From assembly GCF_021538675.1 (NCBI RefSeq), contig NZ_JAJUKH010000008.1, positions 1 through 64,000 on the forward strand: 64,000 nucleotides of DNA, read 5' to 3'. This document shows, piece after piece, positions 15,646 to 26,503 of the stretch (its first letter is position 1; the number at the start of each line of letters is the position of its first letter). The position numbers were made by a program, and so were the translations under genes. Source of the DNA: Paenarthrobacter sp. AR 02. GTDB taxonomy: Bacteria; Actinomycetota; Actinomycetes; Actinomycetales; Micrococcaceae. The notes under the pieces are model-generated. The model did not search any database, had not been told where the DNA came from, and saw only the letters and a program-made list of their open reading frames with translations.

Positions 15646-18600
15646 TCAGCGCAGGACGATGTCCACAGGGTTTGCCTCTGACCGCCAGGCCCCAGGCTCA
15701 CCGGGTCCGGCGATGACGGGCGCCGTGAGGACACCCGAACGGTTGGTCCGCTTGTCCCTGAGGATTTCCGTGACGGAGCCAAGGTGCCGGGACAGGTCGA
15801 TCACGTTTTCGGGGGCAGCCAACAGCAATTGGAAGCCGAACTCGTGAAGGGCCTTGATGCCGGCACCCGCGAACTCCTCCGAGGCCAGGACGAAAGCCTC
15901 GTCCATCATCACTGTGCCGTAGGTCGTGAAACCCTGCTCTGCAATGCCCAACTGGTAGCTCAGCGCGGCAGCCATAATGAACGCCGTAAAGCGCTGGCGC
16001 TCACCGCCGGACATGGAGCCGGTATCCGCATGCATGAAGACTTCGGTTTTCTTCTTCCCAGCCTTGACCGATTTCGCAGGCACCACCCGGTGTTCCTTGC
16101 ACTGGATGAACAAGTGCCCGCGGACATCCAAAACCTCGGCACGCCACCGACGATCCTCCGGCGTCTGCGAACCGAGCCGCTTAACCAGGGTTTCGAGCGA
16201 CTTGTAGCGGGCGGTGAGCTCGGCGTCGTCGTCCACCTCCGCAGCTGAAGCGGAGGCGCCGCGGGATGGGCGGGTGTGCTTGGCCTTCAAAGCGTTTTGA
16301 ATGGCGTCCTTGAAGACCTTGGCCGTCGGAGGCAGGGTCTGCTTGATATCCAGTTCCAGGTAGCTTCCCTCATGGAAGTTCACCTGGGAGAGGATCCCGT
16401 TGAGCGGGAGGATGCGGCTGGTGATGCTGCGGCGTTCCTCATCCAGCAAATGCAGGAGCGTGCTGAACGACTCGTGCGTGCGCTGGTTGAAGAACCGCCG
16501 GAACTCGGCCTCCTGGGCGGGCAAGCCATCGCTAACAATCGCGTGGTACCGGGATTCGAAGTCGCCGGCGGCCCCGATTGACGTGCCGTGGTCCGCGCTG
16601 ATGGCACTCCCCCAGTCGCGGACGAACGCCTCGAACATGCGGGTCAGCCGCTCGGCCGTCGCCTGGGCGCGCGACTCCGCGCCGCGCAGCTCATCGAGCA
16701 AGGTGTTCCGGACTGCGTTAGCCAGGTTGTCCAGCTCGTGCAGCTCCGACACCTCCGCGGCACCCGCGAAGTACGGCTCAAGGGCAGCCACGGTGGACCC
16801 CGACGGCGGTGCCTGCTCAAGCTTCAGCCTCGCCGCATCGAGCAGGCCGTCAGCGGTGGTCATCTGATGGTCGAGCGCCTTGTATTCGCTCTGCAACACA
16901 GCGGCCGCACCCGTCGATGACTGGTGCTTTTCGCGCACGACTTCGATGGTGGCCCGCAGCGGTTCAAGGTCCGCCTGGGCTGCGAGCGCATCCGCCAGGC
17001 GCTGTTCGATCCGAGCCAGCTCATCGGCTGCCACTGCCGCGGAAACCTGTTCCCACGGTCGCTCGTCTTCAGCAACCCGGCGCAGCGCTTCGAGCTGCCG
17101 GGCCATGCCTTGGTGTGAGTCTTCGCGGCTTTGGGCCAACTCGGCTGCTTTGGCCAACTCGTTTTCGAGTTCACCAACGCGGGCTGCGACAAGTTCGAGC
17201 TTCGAAGCATTGTCGAATCCGAGGACGTAATCCTGCCGGCTGGTGAACCGGTCGTCCTTCTCCACGGTGTGCCTGTTGCGTTTGACTACGCCGCCCAGGC
17301 TCAGGCCCTTCTCCATTGAGGCCAATTCGTCCGGGTCCTCCACGCACGGGTACGCGAAGTCCAAGGCGATCCGCTCGCGGATCCATTCCCCGGCGTCGGC
17401 ATTGGCACCAGAGGTGAGGATGCTCAACTTAGTCAAGAGGTCGCCGTCGGACACGTCCTCCACAGCCAGGGCGCCGCCCGCCAAGGGCTTGGACACGTCC
17501 ACTGCGCGCAGGGCCCCGCGGACCGTGTTGTCGTTCAAATACCGCGTTACAGCTGCAAAATGCTCGCCCGGAACCAGCAACGTGGTGGCCAGGTTCCGCA
17601 GGGCGCGCTCGGCGGCGGGGCGCCACTGCTCCTGCCCTTCGGCGAGGTCGATCAGCTCGCCGCCGAACGGCATGCGCTCTTCCGGGACACCGGTGGCAGC
17701 TGCGATGGCGGCCCGGTTTTCAATGCTCGACGGCGGCAGCAACGACTTGCGCGACCGCAACGACAACAATTCCTGCTGGGCGGCCGCCAGCTCACGCTTC
17801 TTCGTGGCATGGCCGTCAAAAGCCTCGAAACGGAGCTCCTTCAAGGCCTCCGAATCGTCCTTCAACTCAGCGGACCGGGCAGCTGCCTGCTCATGCGCCT
17901 GATCCCAGCCTTCGGCCGACCATTCAAGGTTCAGGCCGGCATCAGCCAACGCCTTCCTGGCCGAATCCTCCACCTGTTCACGCAGCTTCAGGCCAACCCT
18001 GGCGTTCTCCAGCGACTGCTCTATGGCCGAAATGGCGTTGCCGCCGCGGTTGTTGTAGTCCAGCTCAAGGTCGCGGAGTTCCTTGGAAAGGGCATCCCGG
18101 ACAGTGCGCTCGGCGGCCAGCTCCTGGGCTTTGGACTGCGCGAGCTCCTTGAACCGGGCCAGCGTCTTGGCGTGCACCGTGACGGCGAGCTGCTGCTTGT
18201 AGGCCTCGAACTCCTCGCCGGCCAGCTCCCGGAGGCGGTTCGCGTCCAGCAACGCCTGCGCGTACTCCTTATTCAACCCGGGAACAGGAGCCAGCTGATC
18301 GCGCTGCTGGCGGACGTCCTCCAAACGCTGCCGAATGGACATCAGGTTGCTGAATTCTTCCACCACATCGTCCGCAGCCGCCAAGGTGGCCGGCGCGTCA
18401 AGAACCTGCTCGCGGAAGAACGTGTTCACGCTGCCGCCCAGGCCCTTTCCGGCCTGGATCACCCGAAGCAGCGGCAACGCCTGGTCAGAATTGATGCCCA
18501 GGAGCCTACGGAAACGCTCCGCAAACGCCTTATGGACGTCGAACACCTGGCCGTCCGGGAAAATCCCCTCCAGCGCACCCTTCGTGAAGCGCTTCTGGGC

Positions 18601-19104
18601 GATCCCCTCGATCGCTTCAAGGTCCAGGGGCTTGCTGTCGATGACGTAGAAGCGCCCCACGCTGGATTCCGTGCCGTTCTTCGGCAGGTCAAACAGCGCC
18701 GACACCGTCACCTTCGTGCCGGCCGCATTATCGAACGTCAGTGCGACGGCGGACCAGGTGGCACCCGGCCGCTGGAAGGCACTGGCCGAGCTATCGCCCA
18801 CGGCCTTATCACCAACCTTGCCGCGCATGTAGGTGAACGTGGTCCTCTTGTCCTCCACAGCGCCGCCGGACCGCTGGGCGGCGGCCTCGTTGGAGCGCGG
18901 GCGGGCATCGAACACGCGAAGCATGGCATCGAACAGCGTGGACTTGCCAACGCCGGAGTTACCGGTCAGGAGGGTGCCCTTGCGGTCGACGTGCATGGTG
19001 TGGGCGCCATGGAAGGTGCCCCAGTTGACCACCTGAACCAGGGCCAGGCGCATTTGGCCGGGATTGCTGAGTTCGCCGAGCGGGAGCATGCTTGCGATGG
19101 TCAC
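15646..19104 (-). CDS. jetC: JetC/MksB-type SMC ATPase
   Basis: The 1152-residue protein is the SMC-like subunit of a Wadjet/MksBEF complex, which extrudes DNA loops and, in complete Wadjet systems, recognises plasmids. Walker [10 protein letters not shown] is at 48-56, the signature SMSGGERQ near 1030-1037 and Walker B MMDEAF around 1066-1071. Between them lie long Ala/Glu/Arg-rich coiled coils broken by a central hinge-like region. It starts within the stop of jetB (ATGA), completing the order jetA-jetB-jetC. No jetD follows: the next genes are unrelated and on the other strand. Confidence 0.9.
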   Translation of the reverse strand: MTIASMLPLGELSNPGQMRLALVQVVNWGTFHGAHTMHVDRKGTLLTGNSGVGKSTLFDAMLRVFDARPRSNEAAAQRSGGAVEDKRTTFTYMRGKVGDKAVGDSSASAFQRPGATWSAVALTFDNAAGTKVTVSALFDLPKNGTESSVGRFYVIDSKPLDLEAIEGIAQKRFTKGALEGIFPDGQVFDVHKAFAERFRRLLGINSDQALPLLRVIQAGKGLGGSVNTFFREQVLDAPATLAAADDVVEEFSNLMSIRQRLEDVRQQRDQLAPVPGLNKEYAQALLDANRLRELAGEEFEAYKQQLAVTVHAKTLARFKELAQSKAQELAAERTVRDALSKELRDLELDYNNRGGNAISAIEQSLENARVGLKLREQVEDSARKALADAGLNLEWSAEGWDQAHEQAAARSAELKDDSEALKELRFEAFDGHATKKRELAAAQQELLSLRSRKSLLPPSSIENRAAIAAATGVPEERMPFGGELIDLAEGQEQWRPAAERALRNLATTLLVPGEHFAAVTRYLNDNTVRGALRAVDVSKPLAGGALAVEDVSDGDLLTKLSILTSGANADAGEWIRERIALDFAYPCVEDPDELASMEKGLSLGGVVKRNRHTVEKDDRFTSRQDYVLGFDNASKLELVAARVGELENELAKAAELAQSREDSHQGMARQLEALRRVAEDERPWEQVSAAVAADELARIEQRLADALAAQADLEPLRATIEVVREKHQSSTGAAAVLQSEYKALDHQMTTADGLLDAARLKLEQAPPSGSTVAALEPYFAGAAEVSELHELDNLANAVRNTLLDELRGAESRAQATAERLTRMFEAFVRDWGSAISADHGTSIGAAGDFESRYHAIVSDGLPAQEAEFRRFFNQRTHESFSTLLHLLDEERRSITSRILPLNGILSQVNFHEGSYLELDIKQTLPPTAKVFKDAIQNALKAKHTRPSRGASASAAEVDDDAELTARYKSLETLVKRLGSQTPEDRRWRAEVLDVRGHLFIQCKEHRVVPAKSVKAGKKKTEVFMHADTGSMSGGERQRFTAFIMAAALSYQLGIAEQGFTTYGTVMMDEAFVLASEEFAGAGIKALHEFGFQLLLAAPENVIDLSRHLGSVTEILRDKRTNRSGVLTAPVIAGPGEPGAWRSEANPVDIVLR

Positions 19105-20132
19105 TTGGCTTGCCCTTCAGTAGTTGCGTCCGCGGCGATTCCGTCCGCGGCGGTACCGGACACATGCTCTGCATGCTCGCTCGTACCTCGCTTAGACGCA
19201 TGCTGCCGCATGTCTCCGGCATCGCCGCTCAGTTCTGTGTCACCGCCGGTTTCTGCCGAAGAACGCTCGACGGCGGTGCTCGCCTTCGGGGGCCCGTCAT
19301 CTTCCGCTTCGTCGTCCAGATCTTCCTCTGCGGGCGCGGGTTGATTCGAATTGGAGTCCAGGTCCAGGAGGGGTTCTGTTCCTGATTCGTCGGATGCTAC
19401 GGCCACGAGGGCTTCGATTTGGGCCGGGATGTCGCCGATGTTTTCGAAAGGCAGGGCCAGCGGGAGTGCATTGCTGATCGTGTAGCTGTCGTCCAAGGGG
19501 GTAGGGAGGAGCAGTTGGCGGGCCAGGAGTTTGGTGATGGTGCGGGTGACCACGTCGGAGTCGCGCAGGGCATCCTGTTGGCCGGCGGGGGTGTAATTGG
19601 CAACGAGGTCCGAGATCTCCTCGCGGGTGATCGTCGGGTCCGTCTGGGCCGTGACATGGCGGTCCAGCAGGAGGCGGAGCCTCAACAGCACGATGGTTTC
19701 GACGCGGCTCAGGGCACGCTGTTGACGGAGGATGCTGGAGCGGGAGCTGGCTCCGATGAGCTCCGGATCGACGGGGCGGAGGACTGCGATTTTACGGTCG
19801 TGATCCAACTGCAAGGTGAGGAAGAGTTCCGAGAGCCGGCTGCGGAGGATCAGCTGGTTGTCCAGCAGGGTGGTCCACAACTTCTCTTCCCGACCGCCAT
19901 CAATGTACGGACCTTTGAGGAGCTTTACCAGTGCTTGGCGGACCTTCATCGGGAGCACCCCGGTGTCGCCTGGGAACAGGGCAGCGCCGTCCACGAAGGA
20001 GTCGCGTGGAGTGACCCGGAAGGGATCGGGATGGCTGGCTTCCTCGGTGACCCCGTCCGGCACGGTTACCCCGTCCGGCACGGTGACCTCGCCGGCGTCG
20101 GTGACGTCCGTCGTCGTGATTTCCTCAGTCAT
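19101..20132 (-). CDS. jetB: JetB/MksE-like subunit (DUF4194)
   Basis: The 343-residue protein has the DUF4194 core at about 60-260, starting near the conserved [15 protein letters not shown] segment and running through [20 protein letters not shown]. This is the winged-helix kite-like subunit that links the SMC heads. The start at 20132 uses GAGG seven bases upstream and overlaps the jetA stop by eight bases; 20144 is an alternative. The last 80 or so residues are acidic and low-complexity, longer than in typical members, and probably disordered. Confidence 0.85.
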   Translation of the reverse strand: MTEEITTTDVTDAGEVTVPDGVTVPDGVTEEASHPDPFRVTPRDSFVDGAALFPGDTGVLPMKVRQALVKLLKGPYIDGGREEKLWTTLLDNQLILRSRLSELFLTLQLDHDRKIAVLRPVDPELIGASSRSSILRQQRALSRVETIVLLRLRLLLDRHVTAQTDPTITREEISDLVANYTPAGQQDALRDSDVVTRTITKLLARQLLLPTPLDDSYTISNALPLALPFENIGDIPAQIEALVAVASDESGTEPLLDLDSNSNQPAPAEEDLDDEAEDDGPPKASTAVERSSAETGGDTELSGDAGDMRQHASKRGTSEHAEHVSGTAADGIAADATTEGQAK

Positions 20133-21582
20133 CAGAATCCTCATTCAGCGTGACGACAGGCAGGTACGCAGTGCGGATGCTGCCGTCGATTTGTTCGAAG
20201 TCAATGTGTTCATAGGCGGTGCGGTCGAAGCCCGCGCCGCCCTGGAGCGCCATGGAGAGCAGGGTGCGGACCGTGTTGATGTGCCGTTCCTCGGCGGGAA
20301 GGTTTTCCCAGGCCTCGGCCAATGTGGCTGATCCTGCCATCGCGGCCCGGACAACGGCGGGTTTGGCCTTGCCGGTGCGGGCCGAGCGAACCCGGTCCGA
20401 GTCGCTGAAAGCGATGGGATCGGCCAGGCGTGGAGGGGTAGCAAACTCGTCGGGATCGAAGAGCTTGACCATGGACAGCGACTCAAACCCTGCGTTGAAC
20501 AGGACGGGCCCACGAACCAGTCCGGGCCGGTCCCGCTCATACGGCATCGAGCGGATCGCTTGCTCGGCCTCGGCAAGGACCTTGCGCAGACTGACCGACT
20601 GCCGCACGTCGTCGCTTTGAATGTAGGTGTTGAGGCTCTCCGAGAGCTTGCCGTAGATCCGCTGGATCTGGCTGTGTTGATACCGCAACTCCGCCACGAG
20701 GTTCTTGAGGGTTTCGCGATCCTCGGGGGAAAGGTCGTCCGCAAACTGCCGGCTCAGCACTTCGCCGATCGCGGAACGGAAGCGCGACTGCTGCTGCGGG
20801 TCTTCCAGGAACGCCGTGAAGGAGCGGAACGTGCGTCCCTCGGGACTTTGGCGCAGCCGTTTGTCGGCCTCCAGGACCTGGGCCATGGTGGCGCCCTTGC
20901 TCAAGGACTCTTCGATGATCTGGTTGCGGAGTTCACCCACCAGTTCCTCGATGCGGTCACGCATCTTCTTATAGTCGGCGGGCAGGCTCGCGGCGAGGTC
21001 CAGGATGTTGCCGGCCGCTTCCACCGCTTCCTCGTCGTCAAGGAGGCCATCGAATTCGCCGGAGCTGATGTCCTCCACCAGTTGCTGGCGTTCCTGGATC
21101 TCTTCCTCCAGGGCTTCCAAACGGGCACTCTGGTCCGGGTTGGTCTCGTTGGCGAGCTTCTCCACATCCCCCAGCAGGGTGCCCAGCCGGGAACCATTCA
21201 GCGTGGACCGTTCGCTGGACAGGCTGTCGAGGAATGCCAGCACGCGGGCAGCCGGTTCTGTGACTTCGTAGACGATCTGGCCCGATTGGTTACGACGCGT
21301 CAGGAACTGTTTGCGCGTCCATTCGTCACCGAAAAGTTTGCCGTTTTGCTGGCCACCCAGTGCCGGGTCCTGGCGGCGGAGCTGCTCAAGGAAAGCATCG
21401 ACGTCGGCATGGAACTCTTCGAGCGGAAGCTGCGGCCGGGTGCGGGTGAAGGACGCCTGAAGCACTGCGATCACCCAAGGCGCGGACCGCGTCAGAGCCC
21501 ATGCCGGGCCCTTGGTTAACAGTTCGAGGTCGCGGAGCCTTGCACTGATGGCGTCCGCTGAGGACATGGCTGAACGGGACAA
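20125..21582 (-). CDS. jetA: JetA/MksF-like kleisin (DUF3375)
   Basis: The 485-residue protein matches DUF3375, the kleisin subunit of Wadjet/Mks[23 protein letters not shown] near the N terminus, [20 protein letters not shown] and the helical [20 protein letters not shown] are characteristic. The TTG at 21582 is chosen because AAGGAGAG (21593-21586) sits five bases upstream; an ATG at 21567 lacks such a site. It is the first gene of the operon. Confidence 0.88.
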   Translation of the reverse strand: MSRSAMSSADAISARLRDLELLTKGPAWALTRSAPWVIAVLQASFTRTRPQLPLEEFHADVDAFLEQLRRQDPALGGQQNGKLFGDEWTRKQFLTRRNQSGQIVYEVTEPAARVLAFLDSLSSERSTLNGSRLGTLLGDVEKLANETNPDQSARLEALEEEIQERQQLVEDISSGEFDGLLDDEEAVEAAGNILDLAASLPADYKKMRDRIEELVGELRNQIIEESLSKGATMAQVLEADKRLRQSPEGRTFRSFTAFLEDPQQQSRFRSAIGEVLSRQFADDLSPEDRETLKNLVAELRYQHSQIQRIYGKLSESLNTYIQSDDVRQSVSLRKVLAEAEQAIRSMPYERDRPGLVRGPVLFNAGFESLSMVKLFDPDEFATPPRLADPIAFSDSDRVRSARTGKAKPAVVRAAMAGSATLAEAWENLPAEERHINTVRTLLSMALQGGAGFDRTAYEHIDFEQIDGSIRTAYLPVVTLNEDSDD

Positions 21583-21896
21583 TTACTCTCCTTCAGCTGC
21601 TGCGAAACCTGGCTGGCAGCGGAAACTGCCCCGTACAAGGTTACGGCAGAGCGTCGCAGGGGCGTCGGACGGCACCGACGTACCGCCGTCGGACGCCAGC
21701 AGGGACCCCCGCCGAGCACCCGCGGGGACCGCCGCCGCAACCATTCCGTAACCTACCGTCTGGTATGGTTTCGATCCCGTATCAACGCGTCCGCGGCGCG
21801 CGTCTGCACTGGCCGGAATGCGCGCCCGCCCCTAATGTCAGAGCATCGACGCAGCCACGCCGCGTCGACCCACGCACCGTCGCCCCGGGGGGAACC
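21583..21896. other. divergent intergenic region
   Basis: This stretch lies between jetA (minus) and a small membrane protein gene (plus) and must hold both promoters. GGCGTCGGACGG and CCGTCGGACGCC near 21661-21690 form an imperfect inverted repeat. No gene is seen. Confidence 0.4.
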
Positions 21897-22199
21897 ATGG
21901 ATTTCGATGTCACTGCGCTTGAAACTGGCACGTACGTAGTTCTTGGAACGCTATTGATCGCCGTGCTTCTGGCTGCATTCATTGCGGCAGCAGCAATGGC
22001 GACCATCGTTCTCATTGGGTCAATGGGCATGGTCTGGTACACCGTTAAAGGCGTGCTGGGAGGCCTTGTCCATGGCATCAACTTTGCGTGGGACAGCCTG
22101 GTCCACCACGCCGGCCAGGTGGAAATCCCGGCCGAATTCCAGCCGCAGATCTCCTCTGGCACGGGCAGCTACCCGCGGGTAGCATTGAGGGACAGCTGA
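21897..22199 (+). CDS. small membrane protein of unknown function
   Basis: The 100-residue protein starts MDFDVTALETGTYVVLGTLL and has two closely spaced hydrophobic segments (about 14-55) and a soluble tail. The start is set by CGGGGGG upstream. I do not recognise the family. It is followed after 62 bases by the acyl-CoA dehydrogenase. Its layout (short acidic N terminus, hydrophobic pair) recalls the protein at 24933. Confidence 0.55.
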   Translation: MDFDVTALETGTYVVLGTLLIAVLLAAFIAAAAMATIVLIGSMGMVWYTVKGVLGGLVHGINFAWDSLVHHAGQVEIPAEFQPQISSGTGSYPRVALRDS

Positions 22200-22261
22200 A
22201 GGGTTCCCACCCGAGGCGGACCCTGGCTCCATCCGGCACAACCGGCTAGAGGAGTTAAACC

Positions 22262-24226
22262 ATGACGTCCGCCACCGACAACAGCCTCACTGCCGCAAGC
22301 GTCAACGCCACTGCTGAAGAAGCACGCGCCGTCGCGGAAGCCGCGCGCGAAACCGAGTGGAACAGGCCCAGCTTCGCAAAGGGCCTCTACTTGGGCAGCT
22401 TCGACCTCAGCCTCATTCACCCCTGGCCACAGTCCAAGGCGGAAGATGTGGAACGGGGCGAGGAGTTCATGGAACGTCTGGTCGCGTTCGCCAAAACCAT
22501 GTCCGGCCGGGTCATCGAGCGGGACGCCCGGATCCCGGATGAATACCTGGCCGGGCTCGCCGATTTGGGCGTCTTTGGAATGAAGATTCCCCGTGAATAC
22601 GGCGGCCTGGGACTGTCCCTGGTCTACTACGGCCGCGCCCTGGCTCTGCTGGGTTCCGTGCACCCGAGCCTCGGCGCGCTGATCTCGGCACACCAATCCA
22701 TCGGCGTTCCGGAACCAGTCAAGGAATTCGGCACACCCGAACAGAAGAAGGAGTACTTGCCGCGCTGCGCCGCCGGCGCCATCACGGCGTTCCTCCTGAC
22801 AGAGCCCGACGTCGGCAGCGACCCCGCGCGCATGGGCGCCACTGCCGTGCTGGCCGACGACGGCGACTCTTACCTTCTGGACGGCGTCAAACTGTGGACC
22901 ACCAACGGCGTGATCGCCGAACTGGTGGTGGTGATGGCCAGGGTCCCTGCGCACACGGATGCGGATGGGACGGAGCACAAGGGCGGTATTTCCGCTTTCG
23001 TTGTTGAGATGGACTCCCCCGGCATCACGGTGGAAAACAGGAACGCCTTCATGGGCCTGCGCGGCATTGAAAACGGTGTGACCCGGTTCCACCAGGTCCG
23101 TGTGCCCGCGGCGAACCGCCTGGGCAGGGAGGGCCAAGGACTGAAGATTGCCCTGACCACCCTGAACACCGGCCGCCTTTCCATTCCGGGGCTTTGTGTC
23201 GCCGCAGGGAAGTGGAGCCTGAAGATCTCGCGTGAATGGTCCAACGCCCGGACCCAGTGGGGCCGCCCGGTAGGTCAGCACGAAGCCGTAGGCAAGAAGA
23301 TCGCGTTCATCGCGGCCACCACCTTTGCGTTGGAAGCCGTCTTTGAGCTGTCCGCAGAGATGGCCGACGCCGGGTTGAAGGACATCCGCATCGAAGCGGC
23401 GCTGGCCAAGCTGTGGTCCACGGAACTGAGCTGCAGGATCGCCGACGAACTGGTACAGATCCGGGGCGGCAGGGGTTTCGAAACCGCCGAGTCCCTGGAG
23501 GCCCGCGGAGAACGTGCGGTACCCGCCGAACAACTCCTCCGGGACCTCCGCATCAACCGCATCTTTGAAGGTTCCAGCGAGATCATGAAACTCCTGATCG
23601 CCCGCGAAGCCGTGGATGCCCACCTTGCCGCCGCGGGCGACCTCGCCGCAGCGGACGCAAGCCTGCAGGATAAGGCGAGGGCCGCCGTCGGAGCCTCCGG
23701 TTTCTATGCGCGCTGGTTGCCCAAGCTGGTTGCCGGCGCCGGCATGGACCCGCGATCCTTCGCGGAGTTCGGGCGGCTCGGCAAGCACTTGCGGTTCGTG
23801 GAGCGGTCCTCCAGGCGGCTTGCCCGGCAGACGTTCTACGGGATGGGCAGGTGGCAGGCGAAGCTCGAGTTCAAGCAGGCGTTCCTGGGCAGGATCGTTG
23901 ATATTGGTGCGGAGCTGTTTGCAATGGCGGCGTGCTGTTCACGGGCTGAGATGATCCTCCGAACCAACCCGGCGCAGGGTGCCGGCGCGTTCGAACTCGC
24001 CGATGCTTTCTGCGAACAGGCCCGGGTCCGCGTGGACGAGTACTTCGACCAGTTGTGGCGAAACACCGACGACGGGGACCGCGATCTTTCCCGCAAAGTC
24101 CTCGCCGGTGACTACGTCTGGATGGAGGAAGGCGTGCTGGACCAGTCGGAGGGCACCGGTCCGTGGATTGGTGATGCGGCGCCGGGCGCTTCCAGCAAGG
24201 AGAACCTGCACCGAAAGTATCGCTGA
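22262..24226 (+). CDS. acyl-CoA dehydrogenase, long (VLCAD-like) form
   Basis: The 654-residue flavoprotein is an acyl-CoA dehydrogenase with a C-terminal extension, as in VLCAD/ACAD9-type enzymes. LTEPDVGSD at 179-187 and WTTNG at 212-216 line the FAD/substrate site; FEGSSE at 435-440 places the likely catalytic base at Glu436. It should oxidise long acyl-CoA in beta-oxidation. GAGGAG lies just before the ATG. No other beta-oxidation genes are adjacent, so the exact substrate is uncertain. Confidence 0.9.
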   Translation: MTSATDNSLTAASVNATAEEARAVAEAARETEWNRPSFAKGLYLGSFDLSLIHPWPQSKAEDVERGEEFMERLVAFAKTMSGRVIERDARIPDEYLAGLADLGVFGMKIPREYGGLGLSLVYYGRALALLGSVHPSLGALISAHQSIGVPEPVKEFGTPEQKKEYLPRCAAGAITAFLLTEPDVGSDPARMGATAVLADDGDSYLLDGVKLWTTNGVIAELVVVMARVPAHTDADGTEHKGGISAFVVEMDSPGITVENRNAFMGLRGIENGVTRFHQVRVPAANRLGREGQGLKIALTTLNTGRLSIPGLCVAAGKWSLKISREWSNARTQWGRPVGQHEAVGKKIAFIAATTFALEAVFELSAEMADAGLKDIRIEAALAKLWSTELSCRIADELVQIRGGRGFETAESLEARGERAVPAEQLLRDLRINRIFEGSSEIMKLLIAREAVDAHLAAAGDLAAADASLQDKARAAVGASGFYARWLPKLVAGAGMDPRSFAEFGRLGKHLRFVERSSRRLARQTFYGMGRWQAKLEFKQAFLGRIVDIGAELFAMAACCSRAEMILRTNPAQGAGAFELADAFCEQARVRVDEYFDQLWRNTDDGDRDLSRKVLAGDYVWMEEGVLDQSEGTGPWIGDAAPGASSKENLHRKYR

Positions 24227-24345
24227 GGGCTTCCCGCTGCGTTCCCTCCCAGTTAGTGCGCAGAACAACGTGCGCACCACACGCGTGGCCGCGGAGTTTC
24301 CTCAATAGCCGCCGGCAATGTGGAGGCAACTGGGAAGGAGCGGGG

Positions 24346-24750
24346 TCAGCGCACGTCGCCGTCCACGTAGAACCAGCGCTTGCCCTCCCGCACAAAACGG
24401 CTGAGTTCCCGCTGGAGCCCACGTTCGCCGTCGAGCCTGTAATGGGCAGCGAACTCCACGGTGCCCTTCGAGTCCAGGGGCCCGCCGCTTGATGTGTCCA
24501 GGACGTCCAGGCGCCGCCATTGGATGTCCGGGTCCAGGCCCATGGAACCCGGACGGGTGGAAGCGTGCCAGGTCCTGAGCAGGTATTCCGGATCAAGGAC
24601 AACGAAAGCCGAGTACCGGGAGCGCATGAGTTGAACGGCTGTCGGCGCGTCGGATTCGCCGCGATGAAAACGGCCGCAGCAATCGTCGTACTGGTCCCCG
24701 GAGAGACATGGGCACATTCCGCTGCGGAGGCGGGTCAAGTCAGGGGTCAC
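24346..24750 (-). CDS. YchJ-like SEC-C motif protein (UPF0225)
   Basis: The 134-residue protein has the N-terminal Cys-rich motif MCPCLSGDQYDDCCGRFH, followed by a YchJ-type domain (LMRSRYSAFVV, LLRTWHASTRP, GTVEFAAHYR). The Cys cluster probably binds zinc. The GTG at 24750 is preferred since conserved sequence begins near it. An ATG at 24801 would add 17 unconserved residues. The function is unknown. Confidence 0.8.
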   Translation of the reverse strand: MTPDLTRLRSGMCPCLSGDQYDDCCGRFHRGESDAPTAVQLMRSRYSAFVVLDPEYLLRTWHASTRPGSMGLDPDIQWRRLDVLDTSSGGPLDSKGTVEFAAHYRLDGERGLQRELSRFVREGKRWFYVDGDVR

Positions 24751-24932
24751 GGAGTCCCAATCTGAGGCTTTAAATGAGAGCTGGGCAACATATTTTCCCA
24801 TGCGAGATAACAGCTTTGAAACAACCCGGCCAGAGTGTGAGGCGGGGCGTGATTCCGTCGGTGCTGGACCTTAGGCTAGGTAAGCAAGCGAGGTGGGCAA
24901 TGCGCGCATCACAAAACGACAGCCAGGGGGGC

Positions 24933-25757
24933 TACGTGGAGGATCCGACAACACTCGCCATCAACCTGACGTACTTGGGAACGCTGGGACTCGCTGTCCT
25001 GATGTTCTTTGGTCTCGGGTTGATCGTTATCATCACTCTGGTTGTTGCCGGAGTCGGGCGGCTACTGTCGATCATTCTTCTGGCGCTGGTGGGAATTTTC
25101 CCGAAGAAGGCCACTACCCCCATCGTTCATTTGCCCCCGCACCCCGCGCGCGTACCGGCTCCTGAAGAGGCCGACGTCCTGGAATCGGCCCTTGCCAATG
25201 TTTCGTCTTACGAGGCCCCGGCTCCCGCGCCTGCCACTGCACCTGGCGCTCCCGCGGCGCCCCCGCGGGACCTCTTTGGAAGCGTCCGACGGCGGCTCTC
25301 AGGTGCGTCCGCAGCCGTCAAGGACGGCGCGTGGAAGGCTAAAGTGGACCCCCGCAAGCTGCCCAAACCCGCGGAAGTGAAGTCCGTAGTGGAACACCAG
25401 GCCGCGCACCATCCGATCGTTGTGGCCGCCGCCAAGGAACCACCCGTTCTCGCCAAGGACTGGGCAGACGCCGTGGCCGAAGCTGACCGACGGGCCGCTG
25501 AACGCGCTAAAGCCACTCAACCACCGGCCATTAAGGTCACGGTCCGCGATCTGGATGACCCCGCACCCCCGCCCAATGGAAAGAAGCCTGCCCCGAAGAC
25601 CCCGGAGACACCAGGCAGTACATCCAAGCCTGATGCCCCCAGCAAACCGGGCTCGGGAAACGGGACCAAAAAATCAGGCCCGAACACTTCCAAGAATGGA
25701 AAGTCTTCGAGCCCGATCCGTAAGGGTTCGCTGAGCAGCGCCAGCCGCAACTCCTAG
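24933..25757 (+). CDS. membrane protein with long Pro/Ala/Lys-rich tail
   Basis: The GTG at 24933 is favoured by AGGGGGG five bases upstream; an ATG at 24900 is possible. The 274-residue protein has two hydrophobic segments (about 10-55), then a long disordered, basic tail rich in Pro, Ala and Lys. The tail ends in a Lys/Ser/Pro-rich stretch (GNGTKKSGPNTSKNGKSSS). I do not recognise a domain. The tail could bind nucleic acid or cell-wall polymers, but nothing shows which side of the membrane it faces. Confidence 0.6.
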   Translation, partial: YVEDPTTLAINLTYLGTLGLAVLMFFGLGLIVIITLVVAGVGRLLSIILLALVGIFPKKATTPIVHLPPHPARVPAPEEADVLESALANVSSYEAPAPAPATAPGAPAAPPRDLFGSVRRRLSGASAAVKDGAWKAKVDPRKLPKPAEVKSVVEHQAAHHPIVVAAAKEPPVLAKDWADAVAEADRRAAERAKATQPPAIKVTVRDLDDPAPPPNGKKPAPKTPETPGSTSKPDAPSKPGSGNGTKKSGPNTSKNGKSSSPIRKGSLSSASRNS

Positions 25758-25763
25758 CAGCGC

Positions 25764-26255
25764 TCAGGCGGCCAACTGCCGGAACGCTGCGCCGTGGTAG
25801 ATCAGCGGCTTGGTTTCATGGTTGATGGTGGTTGCTTTGACCTCCAGGACCACGATTGCGTGGTCCCCGGCCGGCGTCTCAGACACAACTTCGCATTCGA
25901 ATCCCAGCACCGCACCGTCGATCAGGACTGCGCCTGAGTCACTGACGCTCGTGTCGAGTCCGGCGAAGCGATCACGGGTCTTCGAGGCCAGCTGGAGTGC
26001 GGCCCCTTCCTGCCCTTCGGCGAGGACCGAGACACCCAGACGCTGGGCCTGCCTGAGCTTCGGCCAGGTTGTGGAGGAGTTCTGCACCGCGAACATCACC
26101 AATGGTGGTTCGAGCGAAACACCCACCGTAAAGGACGATGCCACCAGGGCTTCCGGCGTGAAGTCCACCATCGCACTGAACGCTGCGACTCCTGACGGGA
26201 ACTGCGCAAAGGCAGCCTTGATGGCCGCCGTTTCTTCCACTGTGGTCTGTGTCAT
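25764..26255 (-). CDS. flavin reductase domain protein
   Basis: The 163-residue protein fits the flavin reductase-like (FMN-binding split barrel) family. FPSGVAAFSAM, ALVASSFTVGVSLEPPLVMF and SVLAEGQ are typical blocks. Such proteins supply reduced FMN to two-component monooxygenases. No monooxygenase lies next to it. The start has GGGGA seven bases upstream; in-frame upstream codons are unlikely. It is divergent from the aldo/keto reductase. Confidence 0.85.
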   Translation of the reverse strand: MTQTTVEETAAIKAAFAQFPSGVAAFSAMVDFTPEALVASSFTVGVSLEPPLVMFAVQNSSTTWPKLRQAQRLGVSVLAEGQEGAALQLASKTRDRFAGLDTSVSDSGAVLIDGAVLGFECEVVSETPAGDHAIVVLEVKATTINHETKPLIYHGAAFRQLAA

Positions 26256-26503
26256 TCCGCTGTCCCCTTCGTGCGTTGCTTGAGTTCCCTTCCCATAATT
26301 CACCTGTGCAGGAGAACGGCAATATTTGTTGATCCGAAAGACATTTGTGTTGCCGTGTGTCAAGAAATGTCGCGGAATATGGCCCCTTCCATTACTCCGC
26401 AAGACGAAAAGCGAAGAAGTTCTACCGCTTGCGTTTATGCCATCGACGGCCGTGTGTAGCCTCGATTGAACATCCCAGCACTACCCCTCCACAGGAAGCC
26501 ACC
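26256..26503. other. divergent promoter region
   Basis: This 248-base region lies between the flavin reductase and the aldo/keto reductase and is more AT-rich than its surroundings around 26290-26370. A minus-strand TTGACA occurs at 26363-26358, without a convincing -10. Confidence 0.35.

Noticed and set aside
17560..19344. 594-codon plus-strand frame antisense to jetC
   Set aside because: No recognisable domain; jetC has all SMC ATPase motifs in the opposite frame.
22169..23788. 539-codon minus-strand frame antisense to acyl-CoA dehydrogenase
   Set aside because: A shadow caused by GC-rich codon bias; the dehydrogenase motifs are on the plus strand.
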